This document shows positions 7,272 through 15,100 of a stretch of 64,000 nt of DNA, piece by piece (position 1 is the stretch's first letter; every line of letters starts with the position of its first letter). The stretch lies in assembly GCF_018614915.1 (NCBI RefSeq), contig NZ_JAGGNU010000010.1, positions 1 to 64,000 of the forward strand, written 5' to 3'. The notes below the pieces were generated by a model, which did not search any database, had not been told where the DNA came from, and saw nothing but the letters and a program-made list of their open reading frames with translations. The DNA is from Variovorax paradoxus (GTDB lineage: Bacteria; Pseudomonadota; Gammaproteobacteria; Burkholderiales; Burkholderiaceae_C). A program made the translations under genes and the position numbers.

Positions 7272-9548
7272 TCATCCAGGTGCCAAGGAGATCCCGGCAC
7301 CGACGACCGGTCTCAACGGCAATGCAGACCTACCTGGTGGCTCTGCTTCAGGGCTAGGGGGATTGTTTTCGACGGCCTGCAGCACCGCTTCGGGATCGAC
7401 GGGCTTGACAAAGTGCCCGTCCAGACCCGCGAGGCGGCTGCGCTCGCCGTCGGCGGGCTGGCCGAAGCCCGTGAGCGAAAAGACGCGCAGGCGCCGGCCT
7501 GCGTCCATGAGCTCGCGCCGCAGCTGCAGGGCGAGCTCGTAGCCGTCCATCACCGGCAGGCCGATGTCGAGGATCGCGACTTCGGGCGCGAAGCTTTGCG
7601 CCAGGTCGAGCGCAGAGGCGGGGTCGTACACGACCCTGACTTCATGGCCGCCGTGGGCGACGAGCTCGCCGAGCATATCGGCCGCATCCTTGTTGTCGTC
7701 GACGATCAGGACCCGGCGCAGGCACTCGGCCTTGGCCTGCCGCGTGGCGCAGGGCACGGGCACGGGCGCATCCGCGCCCGCGTCGGCCGCGAGCGGTAGG
7801 CGCACGACGAATTCGCTGCCGGACCCGGGGCCGTCGCTCCTCGCGTCGACGGACCCGCCGTGCATCTCGACCAGAGCCTTGACCAAGGCGAGGCCGACGC
7901 CGAGCCCCCCTTCGGCGCGCTCCAGGTTCTGCGGGCCCTGGTAGAAGAGATCGAACACCCTCGGCAGCATCTGGGCCGAGATGCCGCGCCCGTTGTCCTT
8001 GACCGAGATCTCGGCGCCCTGGCCTTCGCGCCGGACGTCGATCCGGATCCGGCCCCCCGGCGGGGTGTAGCGCGCGGCATTGGTGAGCAGGTTGCTGAAC
8101 ACTTGCGCGAGGCGCGTCGCGTCGCCGCGCCAGGGCAGGCCGCTCGCCGGACAGTCCACCTCGAGCGCCTGCTCGCGCTGCTCGATCAGGAGGCTCGCCA
8201 TTTCGACAGCGCGCGCCAAGACTTCGCCGAGCTCGACGGTCTCTGGGCGCAGCACGATCTTGCCTCGGGTGATCCTCGACACGTCCAGCAGATCGTCCAA
8301 CAAGCGAGTGAGGTGCCGCACCTGGCGGTGGATGATCTCCTGTTCCCTCGAGGTCTTGATGTCGCCGCGCCGCTTCATCAAGTGCAGCGCGGTGACGATC
8401 GGCGCCAGCGGATTGCGCAACTCGTGGCCCAGCATCGCGAGGAACTCGTCCTTGGTGCGGTTGGCCGCTTCCAGGTGCTTCAGGAGGGCCTCGCGCTCAG
8501 CCCGGGCGTGTTCATGGTTGCGCCGGGCGTTCACCAGGTCGGTGACGTCCACAGCGATCGCCATCAGCCCGTAGACATCTCCTGAAGCACGACGCAGGGG
8601 CTGGACGCTGAGCTTGAGGAAGTGACCCGCCGCGCGGTCGCGGTGCAGCTGCAGCGCATATTCCTCCGCCGCGCAAGGCTCTCCCGTCGCGAAGGCCCGG
8701 TCGAAGATCCGTGCAATGTCGGCATGCGCCCGCGCGGGAAAGGTCTCCCGGTACGCCCGCCCCTCGAGCACCTCTTGCCCGAACAAGTCCCTGAACGCAT
8801 CGTTGACCAGCTCGAAGCGGTGCTGCGGCCCAAGCATCAGCGCGGCCGGGACAGGCGCCTCCCGCAGCAGTCGGGCCAAATCCTGCTCGTGCGCCCGCAA
8901 TGCACCCTCGGCCTCGCTGCGCCTGGCCAGTTCCTCCGTGACGGAGCGTGCCTGCTGCTGCAGCACGGCAAGCGCGGTACCGTCGGCGCAGCGCAGGCCG
9001 TTGGCGCTCTCCGCCGGGGCCACATGCGTATGGGCATGGCACACCTGGCGGAACGCGCGCGCATCCTCGCTGCGCGCGAACGCTGCCATCGGATAGCCGC
9101 AGAAGAGCTCGAAACGGCGGGTCCGCGCCAGTTCGTTCCAGAGGTTCTCGAGTCGCACCGCCTCCGTGTGCCGGCCCTCTTCGCACAGCAGCGCGACGAG
9201 CTCGCCATACACGCGCAGCGGCCCGTCGCAGGCGGCCTCGTCCAGGAGGCCGCCGATGACGCGCTGGACGCGCGCGCGATCGACGCGCCCGCCGCGGTTA
9301 CGAATGCGCGCGAGAACGTCCGATGCGTCCAGCAGCACCAGCCGGTTGCGCAGCGTGCCTTTGGGCAGCCCATTCAAGACCCGACTGCGTATTGCCGCGC
9401 GGTGGGAGGGCGTGGCGAGGACGAGGCTGCGTCCGCCCTGGTCGATCGCGGCCCGCAGAAAGGCCGACGCCTCGCCGGCGAGGTATGCCTCGTCTTCGTA
9501 AAACTGCACCAGGTGTCCGTGCCGCGCTGGTGACGTACAAGCATCCAT
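7272..9548 (-). CDS. Hybrid sensor histidine kinase with MEDS and PAS domains
   Basis: From the ATG at 9548 (MDACTSPARHGHLVQFYED) the protein has about 758 residues. Residues about 10-170 form a MEDS (DcmR-like) sensory domain. A coiled linker and a PAS domain (about 215-330) follow. The HisKA dimerisation domain carries the phospho-His in GHELRNPLAP, then comes the HATPase domain (VFSNLLTNAARYT, DNGRGI, GGLGVGLALV). A C-terminal receiver domain has the phospho-Asp in VAILDIGLPVMDGYEL. The frame stays open upstream of 9548 only because of the overlapping dehydrogenase region. There is no signal peptide or membrane helix, so it is cytosolic. MEDS kinases are often tied to C1, light or stress sensing; the signal here is unknown. 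Confidence 0.85.
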   Translation of the reverse strand: MDACTSPARHGHLVQFYEDEAYLAGEASAFLRAAIDQGGRSLVLATPSHRAAIRSRVLNGLPKGTLRNRLVLLDASDVLARIRNRGGRVDRARVQRVIGGLLDEAACDGPLRVYGELVALLCEEGRHTEAVRLENLWNELARTRRFELFCGYPMAAFARSEDARAFRQVCHAHTHVAPAESANGLRCADGTALAVLQQQARSVTEELARRSEAEGALRAHEQDLARLLREAPVPAALMLGPQHRFELVNDAFRDLFGQEVLEGRAYRETFPARAHADIARIFDRAFATGEPCAAEEYALQLHRDRAAGHFLKLSVQPLRRASGDVYGLMAIAVDVTDLVNARRNHEHARAEREALLKHLEAANRTKDEFLAMLGHELRNPLAPIVTALHLMKRRGDIKTSREQEIIHRQVRHLTRLLDDLLDVSRITRGKIVLRPETVELGEVLARAVEMASLLIEQREQALEVDCPASGLPWRGDATRLAQVFSNLLTNAARYTPPGGRIRIDVRREGQGAEISVKDNGRGISAQMLPRVFDLFYQGPQNLERAEGGLGVGLALVKALVEMHGGSVDARSDGPGSGSEFVVRLPLAADAGADAPVPVPCATRQAKAECLRRVLIVDDNKDAADMLGELVAHGGHEVRVVYDPASALDLAQSFAPEVAILDIGLPVMDGYELALQLRRELMDAGRRLRVFSLTGFGQPADGERSRLAGLDGHFVKPVDPEAVLQAVENNPPSPEAEPPGRSALPLRPVVGAGISLAPG

Positions 9549-9703
9549 TTCGCATCCCGCATCCGAGTGGCGACCACCGCAGCATTCCAGCTTCCATCGG
9601 CTTGTCTGTAGGAACCCGCCGCCATCGGGTGGGTGGCAGGCCGCGACTGGTAGCGCAATACCGCGACAAGCCTGCCGATGCCCCGAGAGCCTGGAGCGGT
9701 TGT

Positions 9704-9880
9704 CTATCCTGCAGCACCTTCGGCCCCGCCCGCGCGCTGCGTGGCCGGCTTCGCGGCACGGCCGAGATTGTGGGCCGTGCCGAGCAGCGAGAAGTGGGAG
9801 AAGGCCTGCGGAAAGTTCCCCGATTGCTGTAGCAGTCGCCCAGCAGTGCGTAGTCCTCGCGCCCAGCCACCGCCACGTGT
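9704..9880 (-). pseudogene. C-terminal remnant of a GH15 glucoamylase/trehalase-like gene
   Basis: Just before the TAG at 9706-9704 the minus strand reads SGNFPQAFSHFSLLGTAHNL and then a short Ala/Gly-rich tail. GNFPQAFSHxxL is the conserved end of bacterial GH15 glucoamylase-type proteins. Upstream the frame is lost within about 60 bases and the dehydrogenase gene begins, so the catalytic barrel is gone. A glucose-dehydrogenase-like gene directly upstream and a MEDS kinase downstream suggest the original order gdh-GH15-kinase. Confidence 0.5.
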
Positions 9881-10933
9881 TTACTGCGTGAAGTCGAGGA
9901 CGACCTTGACGTCGTCCGGCTGCTTCCGCAGGGCCTCGGCCCAGTGCTCCGGTGCGACGCGCCGGCTGATCAGGCGCGCCAGCCAGCTGCGATCGGCGGC
10001 GCCCAGGGCCGCCGCAGCTTTCTCGTAGTGGGAGCGATTGGCATTGACCGCGCCAAAGACGGCATCGTTCTCGAGCACCAGACTGCGGTTCAGCGCCGCG
10101 AGATCGAGGTTGAACTCGTGCTGTCCCGACGACAGGCCGGCCAGGCAGACGATGCCTGGAGAGCCGCTGCGGCGGATCGCGTCGAGAACGAGCGCCGGCG
10201 CGCCGGTGCATTCGAACACCATGTCCGGACGGAATGCGTCGGCCTGGGGCAGCCGGCCGGCGTGGTAGATGGCGCCGAGATCCCGCACCAGCTGCGGTTT
10301 GGGCCCCGTGGTGGCGCGGTCCAGCACATGCACCTCGAGGCCGCGCTGCGCGCCGAGCAGTGCGGCGAGCAGGCCGATGGGACCGGCGCCGGTGACCAGC
10401 ACCGTGCGCGGCTGCCAGGCCGCCGAGCGGCGCCCGATGCGTTCCGCGTGCTCCCAGGCCTTGGTCACGATGCTCGCCGGCTCCAGCAGCACGCCGGCCA
10501 GGCCCAGAGCCGGGTCGATCCGCACGGCGAATTCGGGTTCGATGCGGAAGTAATCGCTGCCGTAGCCGTTCAGGCCCTTGATGCCGCGCTCGGTGTAGCG
10601 GCCGTTCGCGCACATGTCCCACTCGCCGGCCGCGCAGTAGCGGCATGGCTCTGGGTCCGGCCGGCGGACGATGCCGACCACCAGATCCCCAGCGGCAAGC
10701 CCGCAGTCCACGGGCGCCGCCTCGACGCGGCCGAGCGATTCGTGTCCAAGGATGAGTCGCGACCGTCCTGCAGGCGCGGCGCCGTAGCCCCCCGCGACGA
10801 TCTCGGCATCGGTGCCGCAGATGCCGACGGCCAGCGTTCGTACCAGCACCGCGCCGTCCTCGAGCGGCGGCTCGGGCACCTTGTCGAGCTGCGCTGAATC
10901 GGCACGGCCGGGTTCCACTGTCAGGGCGCGCAT
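9881..10933 (-). CDS. Zinc-type alcohol dehydrogenase, glucose 1-dehydrogenase-like
   Basis: This 350-residue medium-chain dehydrogenase has the catalytic-zinc region GICGTDAEI and GHESLGRVE, a cysteine cluster CRYCAAGEWDMC where the structural zinc loop lies, the Rossmann motif VLVTGAGPIGLLAALLGAQR, and a C-terminal domain like that of archaeal-type glucose dehydrogenases. It would oxidise a sugar or polyol with NAD(P). Four-Cys spacing in the structural loop looks incomplete. Start ATG at 10933. It sits upstream of the GH15 remnant, which supports a sugar substrate. Other polyol dehydrogenases of this family cannot be excluded. Confidence 0.65.
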   Translation of the reverse strand: MRALTVEPGRADSAQLDKVPEPPLEDGAVLVRTLAVGICGTDAEIVAGGYGAAPAGRSRLILGHESLGRVEAAPVDCGLAAGDLVVGIVRRPDPEPCRYCAAGEWDMCANGRYTERGIKGLNGYGSDYFRIEPEFAVRIDPALGLAGVLLEPASIVTKAWEHAERIGRRSAAWQPRTVLVTGAGPIGLLAALLGAQRGLEVHVLDRATTGPKPQLVRDLGAIYHAGRLPQADAFRPDMVFECTGAPALVLDAIRRSGSPGIVCLAGLSSGQHEFNLDLAALNRSLVLENDAVFGAVNANRSHYEKAAAALGAADRSWLARLISRRVAPEHWAEALRKQPDDVKVVLDFTQ

Positions 10934-11162
10934 GGTCGAGCACCTTTCCGAGCGTTGGAGCCGACATCGGAAGCTCGTTGCCCTGACCCGACCGTAGGTG
11001 CGCGTGCCATCTTGGGATGGGCCGCGTTCCGAAGCGGCCGTCGGGGCGCCCTGACGTTCAACTCAAGCTCCTGAACTTCCTCGCTTCTGTCAGCCCGTGT
11101 TCATCCTTCACCGTCCTTTCCAGCCAGGTTGGGAATAGACCTGATACCTGTGCTCGCGAACT

Positions 11163-11173
11163 GATGTAAGTTT
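11163..11173 (+). promoter_or_regulatory. GATGTAAGTTT element before the zinc-ribbon gene
   Basis: GATGTAAGTTT lies 29 bases before the start codon at 11203. The same 11 bases occur on the same strand at 17453-17463, 41 bases before the copper-oxidase gene. The position fits a -10/start region. Two copies may be chance. Confidence 0.2.
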
Positions 11174-11202
11174 TATGGGCCTCCCCTTCGCGCGCCATTC
11201 TC

Positions 11203-12024
11203 ATGACGGTCGTTTGCGTTGCTTGTGGAACATCCAATCGGCCCGGTGCCATGTTCTGCATCGGGTGCGCAGGTCGTTTGCCCGGCTTTGCGCCGTCGGG
11301 ACCCTCCGCGCTGGAAGCCATGAGGACCACGCACCCTCGTTCAGCCTACCAGGCACATCGTCGGACCACGACCGAGCCGACGGACGCCCGATACCTTGAC
11401 TTACCTACGCAGACGCTGTCGCTCTGGCGGCGGCTGGGACTGCTGGGCCTCGCGATGATGATCGGGTTCACCGGCTGGTATCTCCATATTTCAGGCGGAC
11501 GCGGAGGACGGCCGATAGCGACAGAGCTGTCCGCGCAGGAGAAGGCGCTGGTCACCCCTCCTGCAACGCAGAACCAGGCCGATGAGTCGATGAAGAGCAA
11601 TGCCGCAGATTCGAACCTGCAACCCCGCGGCTGGACGTCAGAGGCTGACGGCGTGGTGCCCGCAGTGCAACGCAGCGGCGCCGAATCGACGGGCCCAACC
11701 CGCATCGAAGGAGGCGATGCGCCCGTGGAAGTGGTGTCGAGGTTTTATCGCGCACTCTCCGCCGCCGATGGCAAGAGCGCCGCAGCGCTGATCGTGTCTG
11801 CCAAGCGCGGCATAGGGCCCTTCAACGAATCGAGCATGTCGAAGTTCTATGGCTCCTTCAAGGAGCCGCTTTTCGTTCGATCGATTCGCCAGATCGATTC
11901 CGACACTGTCGAAGTCAGGTACAGGTATCGGGCGTCCAGAACCGCGTGCGAAGGCGTCGCCCGAGTAAAAACCGAACGGGTTCTGCAGCAGACTCTGATC
12001 CAGAGCGTCCAGGCCAACTGCTAG
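11203..12024 (+). CDS. Zinc-ribbon membrane protein of unknown function
   Basis: The 273-residue protein starts with a four-cysteine zinc ribbon (CVACGTSNRPGAMFCIGC, residues about 5-22), then a basic linker, one membrane helix (LGLLGLAMMIGFTGWYLHI, about 80-100), a low-complexity polar stretch, and a C-terminal domain of about 100 residues (VVSRFYRALSAADGKSAAAL) of the NTF2-like or lumazine-binding type found in bacterial surface proteins. The ribbon would face the cytoplasm and the C-terminal domain the periplasm. The ATG at 11203 is the first Met before the Cys pair. The gene stands alone between divergent and convergent neighbours. No known name is recognised. Confidence 0.65.
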   Translation: MTVVCVACGTSNRPGAMFCIGCAGRLPGFAPSGPSALEAMRTTHPRSAYQAHRRTTTEPTDARYLDLPTQTLSLWRRLGLLGLAMMIGFTGWYLHISGGRGGRPIATELSAQEKALVTPPATQNQADESMKSNAADSNLQPRGWTSEADGVVPAVQRSGAESTGPTRIEGGDAPVEVVSRFYRALSAADGKSAAALIVSAKRGIGPFNESSMSKFYGSFKEPLFVRSIRQIDSDTVEVRYRYRASRTACEGVARVKTERVLQQTLIQSVQANC

Positions 12025-12150
12025 ACGCCGCCCATGCCGCCCCGCCACGGAACTTCAGATCATTCAGGTTCCGCGCCATTGGACCTTCTCGAGAGGAGTC
12101 AAAGGTGCCTCGTGCCGGTGCGGTATGCCGACAGGGAGTGCTCGCGCCAC

Positions 12151-15100
12151 TCAGCTTCGTCTGTTGCGCCAACTGGGGAATATCCTGCCCAGCAGGGTTC
12201 GGCCCGATGCTTCCTTGAATCCAGCGCCGCCGCGGGTCGATGCGGCCTCTGTGGAAGCAAGTTGACCCAGGGTCTCGAAAACATATCTCGGCGGTGCGGC
12301 ACGGAAGCCCAGGGCTTTTTCCGCCAACCGTATGACGCGCATGGCAAGTAGCGAGTCGCCACCGAGGTCGAAAAAATTGTCGCTCGGCCGAATGTCGGAG
12401 ACCTTGATCTTGAGCACGTCGGCCCAGATCTGAGCCAACAGCAGTTGCGCGGGGGCAAGCACCGCCGGTGGCGACGCCTCCGCGGCAAGGCTCGCTGGAT
12501 GCTCGGCCCGCTCTCGGCCTGCAGGGTCGGCCGGGTCGCTGGGAGGCCGTTGCTCGAGATGCACCGCCGCAGGCGAATCGTCCGCGGCGAGCAGGGTCGC
12601 CAAGGTGGAATCCGGGTTCTCGGCCGCATGCTGCAGCAGCGCGACGTAACGGGTGCGCAAGGAGGCGGCGGTCTCGCGCCGGTAGATGTCTGCGTTGTAG
12701 CTAAGGCCGCCCTCGAGTCCCCCAGGCACCTCGGTCAGCCACAAGCCGAGGTCCTCCGTGGCGCCGCGCTGCGACACCTGAATCTGCCGATGCCGCAGCG
12801 GCCCTATGGTTCGAGCGCGTTCACGCGCGTCCTCGAAAGAGAAGAGCACCTGATACAACCCGACGCCCTTTGCTCGCCCGGAGAACTCAGGCTCGCTTGC
12901 AAAGTGCTCGAAAGGAACCTGTTGGTTGTCCAATGCCCAGACCAGTTGATGTTTCAGGTATTGCATGAACTCGCCCAGCGTCTGCCGAATATCGATCTCC
13001 ACCGGCAGCGGCAACAGGTTGGCGAACAATCCCATCACCATTTCAACCTCGGGAAATTGACGACCGCGCACCGGCGTTGCGACCACCAGCGAGCGCGCAT
13101 CGGCCACGTTGCTCATCAGAAGGACGTAGACACCCAGCGCGAGCATGTTGAGCGTGACTTCGTGGCGGCGCGCCACGCTCCGCAGCTGTCGCGTCAACAC
13201 ACCATCGAGGGCCATCCAGTGGGTGCCGCCTTGGCCGGTCATACCCGCTCGCCGCGGCATATCGGTGCGCAACGCCTTGGGCGGAGACACGGCGGCGAAG
13301 CGCTCTTTCCAGAAACTCAACTGCTCTTCGCATTGCGCCGAGCCCAACCAGTTCAGGTACCACTCGGCATAGTCACCGTGCGTCACCGCCAGTTCAGGCA
13401 GATCATGCGGCACTGCAGCCAGCTGCGCTTGATAGATCACCGACAGCTCGTTGATGAGCAAATCGACCGATGCCCCATCCCATACCAGGCGGTGCGGAAC
13501 AAAGACGAACACATGATCGTCCTCGTCAACGCGAATCAGGGCGGCGATGAAGAGCGGCGCATGATGAATGTCGATCAACTGATCCGCCACTTCCTGCAGC
13601 TTCTCCGCAAGCTCCGCTTCGCGCTGATCGGAAGGCAGCCCACCCAGGTCGATCCGCATCAGATCGACCGACACCTCGGCTGCGATCGATGCGACGAACT
13701 CGCCGGTCTTCGGCGCTCTACTGAATGCGGTACGCAACGCGGGCTGGCGGCGCACAACCTCGCGCAGCGCCTCATGAAAGGCCTGGGCATTCAAAGGGCC
13801 CATCAGTCGATGGGCCGAGGGCGTGTTGTAGACGGATCGGCCGGGATGCAGTTCTTCGAGGAAGAGAATGCGCTCCTGCATCGGCGTGAGCGGCGCGCTG
13901 CTGCGTTGGACGCGGTGCGGGATCGGCTCGCTCGGAGCGGCTCCGCTCGCCTGCAGTTCGCCCACGGCCGCCGCCAGGCGCTCCGCGGTTGGCGCCGCGA
14001 AAAGCGTGCGCAGCGGCACAGCCACGCCGAACTCCCGAGTCAGCAAAGTGGCAAGCCGCGAGGCCAGCAGCGAATGGCCGCCGAGGGCGAAGAAGTCATC
14101 CTGAATGCCCAGGCCCGGGAGGCTCAGCACTTGCTCCATTGCGTGAAGCACCATTTGCTGGCGCCGGTCGCGCGGTGCGACGACGTGCATGGGGTGGGTG
14201 GCCTTCGCAGCGCCAGGTGCGGGCAGCGCCTGTCTGTCGAGCTTGCCGTTGGGCAGCCGCGGAAATGCGTGCAGCACGACAAGGTGCTGCGGCAGCATGT
14301 ACTGCGGAAGGCGCGCACGCAGTGCCTGGTTCACGGCCGAGATATCGACCTGCGCGCCGGCTGCCGCGACGAGATAGGCGATCAAACGCACGTCCCCCGG
14401 TTGGTCCTCGCGAGCGACCACGACGCTCGCGCCCACTCCGGGCACGTCGTTGCAGCAGGCTTCTATCTCTCCCGGTTCGATGCGATAGCCGCGCACCTTG
14501 ACCTGGTGGTCGAGGCGGCCCTGGTGTTCCAGCAGCCCATCGTTGCGCCAGCGGCCCCGATCGCCGCTGCGGTAGAGTCGCCCGCCTGTACTGGAAGTCG
14601 GGTCCGGAATGAAGAGCTTCTGCGTCAGTTCAGGGCGGTCGAAGTAGCCGATGGCGAGACCAGCGCCGCCGATGCAGATTTCGCCCGGCACGCCGATGGG
14701 GCAGCGCTGGCCTCGAGGATCAAGGATCCAGACGCTGGTGTTTGCTATGGGTCGGCCGATGGAGACGCCGCTGCGCACGACCTGCGCATCGTCCACGCGC
14801 CATACGGTCGAGTAGACAGTCGTCTCGGTGGGTCCATACATGTTCCAGACCTCGCCGCAGCGCGAGCTCAAGCCCAGTGCCAGTTCGCGGGACATGGTCT
14901 CGCCGCCCACGATCGCCTTTAATCCGCGATCGCCTCGCCATTGCGCGTCCAGCAGCAGCAGCCAAGCGGTCGGCGTGCCCTGCAGCACCGTGATGTTCGC
15001 ACTCTCGATCAGCTCGCGAAACGCCTGCCCGTCCTTGGCCGTGTCGCGTGCCACCAGGATTATTTCTGCGCCGACGTCGAGCGGAAGGATCAGCTCCAGC

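Noticed and set aside
9549..10967. N-terminal extension of the histidine kinase frame up to 10967
   Set aside because: The extension reads through the dehydrogenase gene in the wrong frame and has no domain. MDACTSPARHGH at 9548 starts the MEDS domain.
12445..14922. Long open frame (825 codons) opposite the NRPS
   Set aside because: It is a shadow of the NRPS in GC-rich DNA: the sequence shows no domains and has the typical Arg/Ala/Gln/His-rich antisense composition.
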